NCBI GenBank assembly: GCA_026261815.1
Contig: JAMPIT010000885.1
Location: forward strand, 186,001-250,000
Direction: 5' to 3'
DNA: 64,000 bases
DNA from: Monarcha castaneiventris obscurior
Taxonomy: Eukaryota; Chordata; Aves; Passeriformes; Monarchidae
Below the pieces are notes generated by a model. That model was not told the DNA's origin and made no database searches. It saw only the letters and a list, made by a program, of their open reading frames with translations. Of this stretch, positions 42,276-54,495 are shown piece after piece. Position numbers and translations under genes: made by a program. Each line of letters opens with the position of its first letter. Position 1 is the first letter of the stretch.

Positions 42276-42489
42276 TTTTTCTGTGGATTTTTTTTTTTTT
42301 TTTTTTTTTAATGTCCTGGAGTCTCCAAAGGAAGTGTGTCCATTCTCCCAGAAATTTCAAAACTGAGGGGCTGGGCACGAGGGATCCTTGGAGCAAACTT
42401 CCACCGGGATATTTCTTCCCCGTTCCCTTGTGCCGCCCGTGTTGTTTCCAGCCCTGGGAAGCTGCTGTGTGTATCCAGCACGTTCCTCT

Positions 42490-42830
42490 GGAATGTGGTA
42501 ACCCCATTCCTTGGGAATACAATTTGAGCTATGACATAATCCCTGGAGCAAGTGAGGAGCCATTAGCAGCTTCTTCCTTACGGCAGTTGGTGGAGCGGAG
42601 CTGTGCCTTGGGATTCTGCTCATTCCTGGGTATTTTCTCAGGCTCCAAACTCCGACAGGTGGCACCCGGGAATGACTGGGCAGGGAATTCTGTTTTAAAT
42701 CATTCAGCACCTCGGAATGGCTTCCACTGTTTGCCTGAATTATAGCGTTGACCTCCAGAATTCCTTAAGGATAATGCCCTTAATTGGCTCCGTGCGATGG
42801 GAGAATCCCATCCCGGAGTGTGACGTTACC
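42490..42830. promoter_or_regulatory. Putative conserved non-coding island 3
   Basis: Repeat-free stretch with CCATTAGCAGC, GAATTATAGCG, CTTAATTGGC, GTGACGTTACC (42822-42832) and TTTAAATCATTCAGC. Its composition differs from the adjoining repeats and no reading frame is supported. It is labelled only by composition. Confidence 0.3.
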
Positions 42831-43689
42831 TGTGGCTCACTCGCTATCCAAAGGATCCCATCTTGGGAAAGGGAAAATTGGGATAAATGAGAAGGAAAAG
42901 GAGCTTGAGATGGTCTCAGCTTGGATTACGACTGGGTCACAAACGTTGGAAAACATTTACGCAGGAGATCCGGGACCACGTGGATGCACTCCACGGATTC
43001 AGCCCGTTCCAGGGCCCATCTCCCAAGTTGCCACGTCCTGCAATCCCTCAAACCTGTTGGGATGTGGGTGTGATCCATGGATGAACATCTCCTCACTCTG
43101 CCCAGCTTTCCCTTTGAAAATTTGGGATAAAAATGAAATAAGGAGGGATGTCAGTGAGGGACCTTGGAGCGCTTGATGGGAAAAAAGGGCTGGAAGGAGC
43201 AACGCTGGCGTTTCCCTTTTTAACTGGGAATCAAGGAACGGTTGGATTGATGTGGCCGAAATTCCCAGCTGTGTCCCTTCCAGCCAGTCTTTTTCCTGGG
43301 ATTTTCTTCAGATTTCCTTGTCTGGAAGCAAATCCACGTTTGAATTCCATGAGAATCTGTGCTCAGTCCTTCATCATCCCATTCCTGGGAGATTTTCTTC
43401 CGTAGCTCTGGAGAAAGGGACAAGATGAGGTGGTGGTTTGGAAGTTTATCCCTAAAATTCTTGGATGTTGAGTCCTGAGAGAATGGGAATTGCACCTAGG
43501 AAGTAAAAAGCTGAAGGTGAAGGTCAGGGAGAGGGGAAAAATGAGATATCCACCTGTGGGATGTTCCTGTGGATGCCTCCATGAGTGGTATCCCGGTCAT
43601 GGAGCATCGCTTGGATCCAGCATGGAAAACAGGAGATGGGGAAGCAGCAACATCTCCACAATTCTCCCTCCTTGCTATCTCCAGGAGCT
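42831..43689. other. Unique intron sequence
   Basis: Nothing recognised. Confidence 0.4.
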
Positions 43690-44110
43690 GCTTCCGCGGG
43701 TGAAAGGAGAGGGAACGGATTAAAAATTCCATAATTAGCGCAGCCGGGGCTCTGCTCCAGGCTCCAGCCGGCATTAATTACTTATCCCAACAATTATGGC
43801 ATTGTTAGGAAAAAATCAACTCATTAAAGCTCTTTGTTTTGGATTTGTTTGGCACCTCCCGGGATGGGATCCCGGACAATGACTGCGGGATGCTGAGCAG
43901 CTGCCAGCGGAGCGATCCCATTAAAATACGGAGATCCGATCTCGGATTCAATTCCGGCTCTAAAGACTATCCCGGGAAGTCGTTTTGTTGCTCCCAAGAG
44001 CATCTCCAGTTCCCGTGTCACGTTGTCACCCCTTGGAATAGGCTGAATTATGGCTGTTGTTATTTAAGGAGAAATATTAATGGAGCATTTCCTTTTCATC
44101 CCATAACTCT
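43690..44110. promoter_or_regulatory. Putative conserved non-coding island 4
   Basis: Repeat-free, with CCATAATTAGCGC, GGCATTAATTACTTATCCC, CAATTATGGCATTG and GAAATATTAATGGAG, all homeodomain-like cores in 400 bp. CTCTTTGTTTTGG (about 43830) resembles a SOX/TCF site. Confidence 0.38.
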
Positions 44111-44659
44111 TCCTTATTTTCCTTCCCGTAAACCTGCTTTTCCTCCTGCTGTTCCTTGCAGCATTCCCTGCTTGGATTGCAGTGCAGCAGCAGGAAATTC
44201 ACCCTTCTAAAATGCACTTTATTATCTTTATTTGCTCTCAGATTCTGGGTCGCTGCTCCCTTCCCTCCCTGACGTTTCCCAGGAAAAAAAATGAATCCTT
44301 GTGATGTTCGTTAACTCTTGGGAATTGTTGGGAAAGCTCCAGGTATTTTACACCTGTAATGGAAAATAATAAGTGCTGCTTTCCTGGGTTTTTGTGGGAT
44401 TTCAGGGAATTTTTGTGCAGTGGAGTAGCAGAGGTTGAAGAAGTGATTCCTGCGATTCCTTGGAATGCTGCTAATTGTGTTGCAGCCAAGCTTTGACATT
44501 GGGAACATTCAGCACTTGTGGGAATTTCCGTGTCTGGATTTGGTCCTGTGAACAAACGTACTGTGAATAATTGTCCTGATCTGGTAAAATTTGGGATTTA
44601 TTTCCAAGTGTCGGTTTGGCAATCCAGGAAAATAAAGCCCTTCCTCATCCACAGGATGG
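44111..44659. other. Unique intron sequence
   Basis: Nothing recognised. Confidence 0.4.
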
Positions 44660-45088
44660 GCAGAGGATGGTTTGGGAAATTTGAAGGTCATGGAATTCCA
44701 ATGACCATGAACGGGGACATCTTCCACTATCCCAGATTGCTCCAAGCCCCATCCAGCCTGGCTTTGGACACATCCAGGGATGGGGCAGCTGCAGCTTCTC
44801 TGGGAATTCCATTCCAGCCCCTCACCACCCTCCCAGGGAGGAATTCCTTCCCAATATCCCATCCATCTCTGCCCTCTGGCAGTGGGAAGCCATTCCCTGT
44901 GTCCTGTCCCTCCATCCCTTGGCCCAAGTCCCTCTCCAGCTCTCCTGGAGCCCCTTTAGGCACTGGAAGGGGCTCTGAGGTGTCCCTGGATTCTTCTCTT
45001 CTCCAGGCTGGACATTCCCAGCTCTCCCAGCCTCTCTCCAGCCCTTGGAGCATCTCCGTGGCCTCCTCTGGACTCGCTCCAGGACACC
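44660..45088 (-). mobile_element. CR1 LINE 3' fragment
   Basis: The 3' end is at the left (AGGATGGTTTGGGAAATTTG). The body continues through CTCTCCAGCCCTTGGAGCAT to CTCTGGACTCGCTCCAGGAC. Confidence 0.92.
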
Positions 45089-46564
45089 CACGGATTGGGA
45101 TGGAGCTGGAATTAGAAGAGAGGTTATGACCCCACATCCCATGGTCCTGGCAGGTCCTTGGGCTCAGTGAGTCCGGGAAAGGCTGGAAGGAGCCACCTCC
45201 ATGGCTGTGATGCTCCAGGAGATTCTTCCATCCAGTTTTTCCATGGAACAGGAATATTGGCAGGCGTGAAGTGCCAGAGTGCAGGAAAGTGTAGGAGAGG
45301 AAAGACCTTTCTCTTTCCTCTAGGATTACTTAAGGGAATTGGAATTCCTGCTAATTGAGACTTAATTTCCCCCCTGTGCTATTCTGTATATTATTATTTT
45401 CCAATGGAGGAAAATTAATGGGAGTTTTCTGTAGCCATGAACAGAAAAGAACATTCCAAGAGCATCCCACGGATTTCGGAGGTGACACTCGTGGTTCTTA
45501 CTCCTTTGAGTGACATTTGTACATCTCCAGAGATTGTCCCATCCCTCAACTCTGGAATCAGCATGGAAAAGGAACGAGGAATGTCCTGAGCTGCTCCTTT
45601 CCAGGGCTGTGCCTTGGGTTTGACTCCTGGAAGTCGGTTTCGGCAGGCTGGGGAAATATTCCCGCTGAAATCTTTAATGGAAACACCTGTTCCGAGTCAT
45701 CATCTTTTCCCTTTTCCATCTCTCGTGTCCATATATAACAGCAGGAGTGATGAAAATTCCCAATTAACTGCCTGTGAGAAAACGAGGGAATGCCAGCTGT
45801 GAGCAAGCCACTTCTCCCTCCCTTGGGATAGAGTAACCTTATCCCATTCCCAACTTTCCTCCCGATACTCCCAAGCGGGGGGATCGCTTCTGGGGGAGAA
45901 CAGGGAGACAGCACACGAGGAAAAAGGGGAAAACTGGGAACAAGAGGAACTCCATCCGCGGGTTTGTCCTGGTGTGCCGGATCTATCTTTACCCTCCTTG
46001 GCTCGGGATAGCGCTTGGATTTGTCAAGTCCCTACGGAAACATCCAGCTTGGCATCCCACTCACGACAGGAACGTCGGCCTTGGCTCGGCCTCCGCTCCG
46101 CAGCCTCGGGAAGCTCCTCGCTCCTTCCACAGGTGCCTTTCCAATTTTAAGATTCGGTTCGGATGCGTAGAATTGATGGAATTCGTCATGGAAAGCTCCG
46201 GGCGAGATGCAATTCCCGTAAATTAAAAAAGCATCCCGGGCCGGCACGGAGAGCTGGAGAGGGCTGGAGATCAGGGGCTCTTGAGGCCAACGGGGAATCG
46301 TGTGGGATTCGATTCCTGACACCTCCCGGGATAATTTTTGCGGATGATCTCATCCCAGTCCTCTTGTTGATTTGCCACTTGGCTCATCTGATTCCTTGTG
46401 GATTGACCCCCTCCCCCCACCTTCCCTTGTCTGTCATTCCATGAGGGCTGGGAAGGAGTTGAGGAGGTGATGGAGGATGGGTGTTATTGCTGTTCTCCTT
46501 TCTCCTTTTCCCGGGATAAAATCCCTGCTCGCTGTCAGCTTGGTGGCCCTCGCCTTCCGAAAAT
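45089..46564. other. Unique intron sequence with a possible regulatory patch
   Basis: No exon or repeat was recognised. 45935-46340 is CpG-richer and repeat-free and resembles the other islands weakly; 45340-45425 is AT-rich with CTAATTGAGACTTAATTTCC. Confidence 0.4.
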
Positions 46565-46730
46565 CCTGGAATAATTTGGGTTGGAAAGGACCTTAAAGCT
46601 CATCCAGTTCCACCCCTGTGCCGTGAACAGGGACACCTTCCACCATCCCAGCTTGCTCCAAGCCTCATCCAACCTGGCCTGGAAAATTCCAGGGATGAAG
46701 ACTCCAGAACTTCTCCAGCTTCCTGCAGGT
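46565..46730 (-). mobile_element. CR1 LINE 3' fragment
   Basis: The 3' end is at the left (TGGAATAATTTGGGTTGGAA). The body stops near CTTCTCCAGCTTCCTGCAGG. Confidence 0.9.
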
Positions 46731-46829
46731 TTCCCTCAAAAAGCAGAGCTGGTGGTGGGGAATATCCCTGGAAGTTGTGTCACCGTTGGGTCCAATCCCA
46801 GAGCTCCTTTTTCCTTTCTTCACCTGGAA

Positions 46830-47095
46830 TGGAGGGACAGGACACAGGGAATGGCTTCCCACTGCCAGAGGGCAGGGTTGGATGGGATATTGGGGAGGAA
46901 TTCTTCCCTGGGAGGGTGGTGAGGGGCTGGAATGGAATTCCCAGAGAAGCTGTGGCTGCCCCTGGATTCCTGGACGTGTCCAAGGCCAGGTTGGATGGGG
47001 CTTGGAGCAACCTGGGGTAGTGGAAGGTGTAGGAGTTGGAATTCCATGATCACCAAAGTCCCTTCCCACCAAAACCATTCCATAATCCTATAATT
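46830..47095 (+). mobile_element. CR1 LINE 3' fragment, head-to-head with the previous one
   Basis: From ATGGAGGGACAGGACACAGG through TCCCAGAGAAGCTGTGGCTG to AAACCATTCCATAATCCTAT. Confidence 0.93.
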
Positions 47096-48276
47096 CAGAG
47101 CCTGGACATTCCAGTCTGGCTCTGGTCCCTGCAATCCCAAGAATTTCCCAGGTACTGCTTCCCAAACTTGTTATTCCAGCACCACCCACACCTGCAAATC
47201 CCCTTTCCCTTTTTTATTTTTTTTTCCTTTTCTTGGACCTTTTCCAAAGCTCCCAAACAAATGGGAAGCTCCTGGTCAGGATCTGCAGCTGTCCCTGTGC
47301 TCAGGCTGGTGATGAAACAAGTGTGGGGTGGGGTGGGGTTTATTTTCCCTCCCCTTTTCCCGCCGGGAATGCCACAGGGCTGGATAATTCCAGGTGTCTG
47401 ATTAGCCACGCTTAATTAAAGAGCTGGGGATCTTGGAAGGAGCCTGATGGACTCAGCAGAAGGAAGCCTGGAGGGAAGGCTCAGCTCATTCCCTGTGGGA
47501 ATGTCAGCTCCAGGCTACCCAGTCCTTTGGGATTGCTGCGTCTTCATCTTCCCAATTTCATGGTTTTCTTGGAATAGCCACTTGGGAAAGGTGTCCTGAG
47601 ACACTGGGAAGCAGCAAAGTTGTTGCTGACAGCAGAGCAGGACATTCCTGTGCCCCATGGAAAGCATGGGCTGGGATTTGGGATTTAGGATTTGGGATTT
47701 GGGATAAAGCAGGGCTGCTGCCTGTGCAAAACCAGGGATTTTTGGCTCTTTAAATTCCACCAGGAAAACACTTTTCCACCCCCAGATTGTTCTTTTAAAA
47801 AGGAGCAATCCCCCTCCTCATCCATGGATGCTCCTCCGGCTCTATCCCGTGTCAGGATATTCCCTTTCCATCCCTATCCTGGGATGGATCCTTCACCTTG
47901 GCAGCTCCCTGAGGCAGGAGCAGCCTTTTCCTTGTATTTCTCTGCCTCATTGACTCCCATCTGTTCCCACTCTCCGGCTTCAAACCTATTCCTTTTGGCT
48001 TTTCCCTGTTTTTCCCCTTCCACTTTCCCGTTTAATTGTAGCCGTGTTGTTGGACTCAGCATTTTCCCAGCGCTGAAATGCAGGAAGAGATTTGGGAATG
48101 GGAGAGGGGTCAGTGAATAAACCCCCTCCCCCTGAGGCTTTGAGCAAGTCCACATCCCAAAGGGATCATTTTGGGATGATTTTTAGGGATAACTGGACTC
48201 AGCCCAGCACCAGCAGCGTCCCTGGAGAGCTGAATTCCATGTGTGTCTCACTCCAGCAAAACAAGAAGGGATCTTC
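47096..48276. other. Unique intron sequence
   Basis: Nothing recognised apart from a few GGGATTTGGGATTTAGGATT repeats at about 47676-47707. Confidence 0.45.
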
Positions 48277-48361
48277 TCTCTGTATTCCTTGGTTTGGGAT
48301 CGATCTTTTCCCTGTATTCCTTGGTTTGAGATCGATCTTTTCCCTGTATTCCTTGGTTTAA
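48277..48361. repeat. 31-bp tandem repeat, about 2.7 copies
   Basis: CTGTATTCCTTGGTTTGGGA plus TCGATCTTTTC repeats three times with one G/A difference. The nearly identical copies suggest recent duplication. Confidence 0.95.
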
Positions 48362-50149
48362 TTACACCGATTTCTTGATTGGAAAGGAAAATTTGGAGCT
48401 TGTTCTGCAGAGTTTAAAATTCCCGGATTCACTCTCTCCCCACTTTTTTCCAATTCTTTACACATTCCGGATTTTATCCAGGCACGGGTGTGAAATCTCT
48501 GGGAAGAAATGGATTTTTCCTTCCCTCTTTTTCCCTCTGGGATACGGAAAAGTGGGATCTGACACCAGGACCCGCCGTGGTACCCTCTAGGGGGCACGAT
48601 GCCTCCGCCGTTTTTCCAGAGAAAGGAGTTTTTTTTTTTCTGTAGGGAGAAAACGAAGTGAGAGTTACAAGAAGCAGCAAAATATCCGTGTGTTCAGCAG
48701 GAATCGCAGCCTGGCCAGAGCTGCTTGGAATTTCCCTGGCAGTGATGCCCTGCCTTCATTTTTGTGGGAATTTTAGGGTATGTTTGGGTTTAATCCCTAA
48801 TTCTGCCCTTCAATCCTGAATAAAGTGAGGCATATCCCAGCTCCTCTTTAGTTAAACCCTCTGGGGTCTCCGTGCATCCCAGATAATTTGGGATATCCTG
48901 GATAACCTGTGAGGTGCAGGAATTGAATTTAAACATTCTGTTGGTTGTTTTTAACTCCTTCATTCCCGGTATTCCCGAACTATCGGGAGTGAGGAGGGAA
49001 TAAGACACCGAGAAAATTATGCTCCGTAAAAAATCCCTTTGGGAATAAATCCTGTTTTCCAGTGCTCCTGTAATTACCTTTTCCCACTCCATGTGGGATT
49101 CCTGCCTTAGGGACAGAGCTGCTGTTGCTTTTGTGCTGCCTCTGGGATGTTTCCCACACGGAGCCGATTCTTGTCCCGTTAATTGATTCCCAAGACCGGT
49201 GAGTTAACTGGGAATTTTTTATTGGATCGTATTCTTTTATTTCCCTGCTTTCCCAGAACTTTCACCTTGTCCTTAGCCACAATTAATTAATTAATTAATT
49301 GCTGCTTTAATTGCTCCACAAGGAGAGGGAACGGGGTGGCATCACCTCCGGACCCTGCGGAGCAGAACAACAGCGGGAAAGGCTCCGTTGGGAAATCAAA
49401 TCCATCTTTTCCAGTCAGTCCCCACTGACCTGGATTGTTTTGGATTTTATGGCAAAGAGCTTCCTGTCAGAGTGACCAAATTAAGGAGTGAGGAGATCCC
49501 TGGAAAGGATAAAAATGGGATGTGCATCCCTGGCTTTTCACGGACAAAAATTCGGGGTTTAAAAAATTCCCAAACCAAACTACCACCAATGATGATTTAA
49601 GTAAATTGGAACATTCCCATTTTATAGCATAAAATTCCCTCTCCAAAATAAAAAAGCAACTTCCAAACCCTCATTTTTTCCATGAAATATCCTCTGGCTG
49701 GGATCTTTTTTTCCATTTTTTTTTTTCTTTTACATCCCCAGGAGGATTTTATTCCGGAGAGGGGAATGTTGAGGCTCCGTGCTGGAACTCGGCTCCAGCC
49801 CGATCCTGCTGCATCTGCTTCCCTCTGCCTCATCCTTCTCTGCTTTTCCTGCTAGGTCAGGATTTTTCCGGCTCGTAATCATTCCAGCAGATGGTGGGAT
49901 AAAGGGATGCTGACCAGGAAATTACCTGGGAGCCGGGAGCAGCGGCACCTTTATGTCACAGAGTGCCAAAAATCCGTTTTCAGCACGGCTTGGTTTGTCC
50001 GGGGAGGGCACGGATTTATGGAAAAGAGTGGGAAAAACTCTCCAGGTCTTTTCTGGGAATCAGGATGAGGGGTTTTTTTTGGGAAAAGGCTGAATTGGTG
50101 ATTTCAACGTGCTCTGTTGGTGATTTAAGGTGGGGTTTGGTGATGTGGT
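48362..50149. other. Unique intron sequence
   Basis: Includes an ATTAATTAATTAATTAATTG run at about 49282-49301 and a T run at 49718-49729. No gene recognised. Confidence 0.45.
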
Positions 50150-50515
50150 GCAAAGCTTCCACAGGGAAAATTGGCTGTTCCTGCGGCTTGAGGCTCCTGG
50201 AATTTCGTGTGGGAGAGTGGGATCTTCAGGAGATTTTTGGTGGAACAGGGCAGACCCTTTGGGATTTGTTGTCCTGCCAGGAAAACTGGGCTGTTCTGTG
50301 GATTCAGGCTCCTGGTGTTTGATTTTGGGGGAATTGGATTTCCAGGAGATTCCTGGAAAAGCAGGCAGAACCTTTGGGATGTGTTGTCCAGCCAGGAAAA
50401 CTGGGCTGCCCTTGGCTTCAGGCATTTGGTGTAGGAAGATGGGATCTCCAGGAGATTCGCAGAGGAGCAGGACAGATCTTTTGGGATGTGTTCTGCCAGG
50501 GGAACACATTTCTCT
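50150..50515. repeat. Degenerate 115-bp tandem repeat, about 3 copies
   Basis: The word GCCAGGAAAACTGGGCTG recurs at 50276 and 50391 (spacing 115), with diverged forms near 50161 and 50494. Each unit also has a GGCTCCTGG-type word, ATCTCCAGGAGATT-type word and CTTTGGGATTTGTTGTCC-type word. Confidence 0.88.
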
Positions 50516-51416
50516 GAGGATTTTATCACCTCAGAACGAGGGAAGTGGAAAACCACATAAGTTCCATTGGATGAATCCCTTCCTCCCACCTGCCCTGTGC
50601 CCCTTTTTAAGGATTATCCACGACAAAGCTCCGCTCCCGTTTTCCCAGTGCCTTCCCCAGGCTCAGGAAGTATCCGGTAAATCAGACACTCCCGGCTCAC
50701 TCCATCGCCGAGTAATGAAGTGGGAATGAACTCTGGAAAAGGGAAGGGAGGGGGGGGATTAACTCCCGCCAGCCGCGCTCGGCTCCGGAGATTGATGGGA
50801 TGTGCTGACGTCGGGGCCCAAACACGACCATCTCACTTTTCCAAGCAATCCATCTGGAGCTTCGGTGATCTGTCATCCCGGAGAGCCGGGAAATTCGTTA
50901 GGAGACTTGGAAAAGAGCTCCCACCTTTGCAGTTTTTTGGCTGCTCGATCCCTCCCTTCGGAAAAGAGTTGGAGGGGGATGTAAAGGAATCTTGGGAGCT
51001 TTTTCCCGGGATTCCTGAGGGTGTTAATTTGATGGCACAGGAGTCTAAACGTGCAAAACTCTTGGATAAATCAAGGAATTCCTTGATATTTGGAAAAATT
51101 ATTTTATTCCAGGTTCTTTTTTTAAAGTAGGGCCAGAATGGAGAATGGGAAGGAGACTCCTTAGGATTTAGGGCAGTCAAAGAAGTGTTAAAGCAGCTTC
51201 GGAAGGAAAAGAAAGGTGATTTGGGGAAGTTTTTTGGAGTTTTATCCTTGTTTTTGCTGTTGATCCTTCTGTGTGCTCTAGGAAGAGTCCGTTTGTCTTT
51301 CTGCTTCCAGGTTTTCTTGCTTTTAAATGAGGAAAACTGGGATGTTGAGGGCTGTGTTAAAAAATTCCTCTGAGGTATCCTAAGGGAAGGCCAAACTATT
51401 CCCCATTGTGCTCATT
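50516..51416. other. Unique intron sequence
   Basis: Nothing firmly recognised; 50600-50880 is CpG-richer and repeat-free. Confidence 0.4.
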
Positions 51417-51840
51417 CCTGCCTGGATTTGCATCAGAATGAATCCCAAATTCCATGGAATGATCCAGAGTAACCCCTTTTTAAGTGGGGGGAGAATGATC
51501 CCTGGAATCTGAGCCTTGGGATGTGACCGGGGCTAAAATTTAAAACTGAGTTTGAGGTTTTCCTGCAGGGATTTGCATGAGAATTAATCCCAAATTTGGT
51601 GTAATGATCCAGATTTTTAAGGATGAATCTCTGGAAGTGAAGGGCAGAATAATCCCTGGAATCTGAGACCTGGGATGTGGCAGAGGATAAAGCTCCTTTA
51701 AATCTCACTTTGAGGTTTTCCTGCAGGGATTTGCCACAGAATTAACCCCAAATTCCATGTAGTGATCCAGATTAACCACTTTTTCAGGATGATTTTTGGG
51801 AATTGAGGGGTAGAGCGATCCCTAAATCCAGGGATCAGTG
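51417..51840. repeat. Degenerate 143-158 bp tandem repeat, 3 copies
   Basis: Units begin TCCTGCCTGGATTTGCATCA (51418), TCCTGCAGGGATTTGCATGA (51561) and TCCTGCAGGGATTTGCCACA (51719). Each continues with a GAATTAATCCCAAATT-type word, AATGATCCAGA-type word and GATCCCTGGAATCTGAG-type word. Confidence 0.9.
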
Positions 51841-52417
51841 CTGGGACTGGTTTTATGGAAAGGGCCACACAGTCCTTGGTCCAGACTTCCAACACACAGT
51901 TGTTGCCAATCCAGAGGCACAGCTGGCATGCCATGGCTGTGTCCCAGCATCCCGGGATGTATTAATAGTTTGGGAATTCACTGCTGGACTGAAACCTGAC
52001 TCCAGCCACTTTCCCACCCTGCACACGGACACGATTATCTTGGAGACTCCCAACGCTGCCGTTTCCAGTGCCTGGTGCTGGAAAAGTGCAGCTCTTTCGT
52101 TTACATCCCACTTTTATCCTCTCTCCTGGATGCCTGGAGAAGGGATCAGCTGTTAATTGAAGGGAGGGAAATCCTGGGAAGTGAGGGCAGCACTGATATT
52201 TCCATTGCTTTTCCAGCAAAGTATCCCAGCCACTGCCTCAGTTTCCCCACCCGATTCCCTCCTTCCTAATCCTCCCACCTGGTTATTCCCAGGAAGCTGC
52301 ACGGAGAAAGGAATTTCTCCTTCCTTCCATGAAAAGCAGTGACTGGAGCCCTGGGGAGCAAATCTGTGTGGAGGTGGGTGGAAATTCCAGGTGGCAAAAT
52401 GCAGAGTCCGTGAGATA
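51841..52417. other. Unique intron sequence
   Basis: Nothing recognised. Confidence 0.4.
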
Positions 52418-52790
52418 AAATCATGGAATTGTTTAGGTTGGGAAAGACCTCGGAGCCCACTGAGTCCAACCATTCCCCCAGCACTGCCAAGGCCACCACT
52501 GACCGTGTCCCCAAGTGCCACATCCACATGGATTTTAAATTCTTCCAAGGATGGGGATTCCACCACTGCCCTGGGCAGCTGTGCTGGTGCCTGACCACCT
52601 TTTCTATGAAGAAATTTTCCCGATATCCAACTTAAACCTCTCCTGGTACAGCTGGAAGCTGTTTCCTCTCATCCTGTCCCGTGTTCCCTGAGAGCGGATC
52701 CTGACTCCCATCCTGTCCAAGAGTTGTGGAGAGTGAGAAGGTCCCACCTGAGCCTCCTTTTCTCCAGGCTGAGCCCTCCCAGCTCCCATT
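52418..52790 (-). mobile_element. CR1 LINE 3' fragment (second subfamily)
   Basis: The 3' end is at the left (AATCATGGAATTGTTTAGGT), followed by CCAAGGCCACCACTGACCGT and CCTTTTCTCCAGGCTGAGCC. Confidence 0.92.
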
Positions 52791-52882
52791 TGTGTTCCTG
52801 AGGCTCTCCACAGAAATTATCCCTGCAAATCCACCCTCTTTCTCCCTTTTTCTTCCTGCAAATCCACACGGAAATGCCCTGA

Positions 52883-52982
52883 ATCCCAGAATGGTTTGGA
52901 ATGGGTTTGGAAGGGACCTTAAAACCACCTCATTCCAACCCTTTCCATGGATAGGGACAGCTTCCACTAGACCAGATTTCTG
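52883..52982 (-). mobile_element. CR1 LINE 3' fragment
   Basis: CCCAGAATGGTTTGGAATGG and GGAAGGGACCTTAAAACCAC at the left, about 100 bp in all. Confidence 0.88.
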
Positions 52983-54084
52983 GGATTCCCTTCCAGGGAA
53001 TAGGATATTTATGGAATAAACACACCCACGGTGTATTTTGGCAGTGGTGATGTCACTGCTTTGCATCCAGTTTGGTGCAAATTCCCGATCCCTGTATCAA
53101 TACTCACTTCCCAGCTCGTTATAAATTCCCATCAGATAAATATTGATATTTCACTCCAACTTCATGGATAAACATCCTCCCGGGCTTCCATATTGTCCCA
53201 GGTTTTATGGATAGGAAAAATCAAAGGTGGTTTATGATTTGAAACAGCCTCGAGTTGGTTTGGGTTGTTTCATGTCCACTTGTGTTAATCAATGGGGAGG
53301 TTTGGGATTTATTCCAAGAGACGTTTTGGTGACATTTGAGGTATCGGATGTGAGGGAATCCAGGGGGATTCTGGGAAGTGGCAAGTTAACGGGGAAGTTC
53401 TGGAGCTCTGAGCAGGACATGGATTATTTTTTCCCACCTGAGAGCAACTTTGGCAACTCCCGGGAGCCCGCGGTGCCGCTCGGTGTTTGTGTCATCCTCG
53501 CATCCGGAAGAGCTGCTGGAGGGGCTGGAAAAATCTCCGGGTGCAAATGAAGCTCTGATGGAAGGTGCTGCTCCCGGGGTGCCTCTTCCCACGTTCCTCG
53601 GGGCGGGAAGCAGATCCCGTGGGCACCTCCCGTGTGATGTCTGTGCCCAGAAGGAAGGGAAAAAACTGGAGACAAAGGATGAGAGGAGGAATGTGCCGAG
53701 TGCTGCTCCGCCGGCTCTCCCCAGCCTCCAATTGCTCGGAGACGCGGCAGTGGCTCCGTGGATTCCTGGGAGCCACCACCCTGAAGGAAGCACATTCCTT
53801 CCCCAAAGAGCCGAGGGATGTCTGGGGACCTTCCTGCTGCTTCTGGGACTCTCGCAGGTACATCAAGAGGAGAAAATCAGCCCGGAGAAGCCTCTTCCTG
53901 AGGTTTGTGCTGAGCTTGGAGGAAGATTTTGCTTAATTGATTGGCTTTTGTTATCCTCAAGGATGTTTAGCTCCCTCTGGAAGACTCATTCCTTGGGCTG
54001 GAGCTGGCGGAAGGAGGAGTTGGGCGGACACTGGGGACAGCACGTGTTGAGTTCCTGGAGAAAACCAGCTGGAATGTGTAATCC
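52983..54084. other. Unique intron sequence with a GC-richer open stretch
   Basis: 53440-53935 is GC-richer and open in one frame for about 160 residues before running into the CR1 at 54085. It lacks an ATG near its start, has no recognised domain and no paired splice sites, so it is not called a gene. Confidence 0.4.
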
Positions 54085-54495
54085 CAGAAATAAGGATCTG
54101 TTAGAGAGGGTCCAAAGGGACGCGATGAAGGATCTGGAGGGGAAAAACCTGGAGAAGATGAGACTGAGGGAAGAATCATTGGGGTCTGGAGCTTCCTCAG
54201 GAGTGGCAGCTCCAGTCTCTGCTCTCTGTGACTACGGGCAGGACCTGAGGGAATGGCTGGAAATGTGTCAGGGGAGGTTTATGCTGGATATCAGGAAAAG
54301 CTTCTTCCCCCAAAGGGTGGTTGGGTGCTGGGACAGGATCCCTGGGGAATGGTCACAGCCCCAAGGCTTCCAGAGCCTTTGGAAAGGGCTCTCTGGCACA
54401 GGGTGGGATTTTTGGGATGTCCTGTGCAGGGCCAGGAGTTGAACTTGTTAATCCTCATGGTTCCCTTCCAACTCGGGATATCCGATGAATCCAGA
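54085..54495 (+). mobile_element. CR1 LINE 3' fragment (third, diverged subfamily)
   Basis: Reads GTTAGAGAGGGTCCAAAGGG, GATGCTGGATATCAGGAAAA-type TATGCTGGATATCAGGAAAA, and ends TTCCCTTCCAACTCGGGATA, matching the CR1 group whose 3' end carries CAACTCAGGATATTC. Confidence 0.82.

Noticed and set aside
53450..54442. A 330-codon open frame as a new gene
   Set aside because: It starts at TTG rather than ATG, its last 120 codons are CR1 sequence, and no domain or splice pair was recognised.
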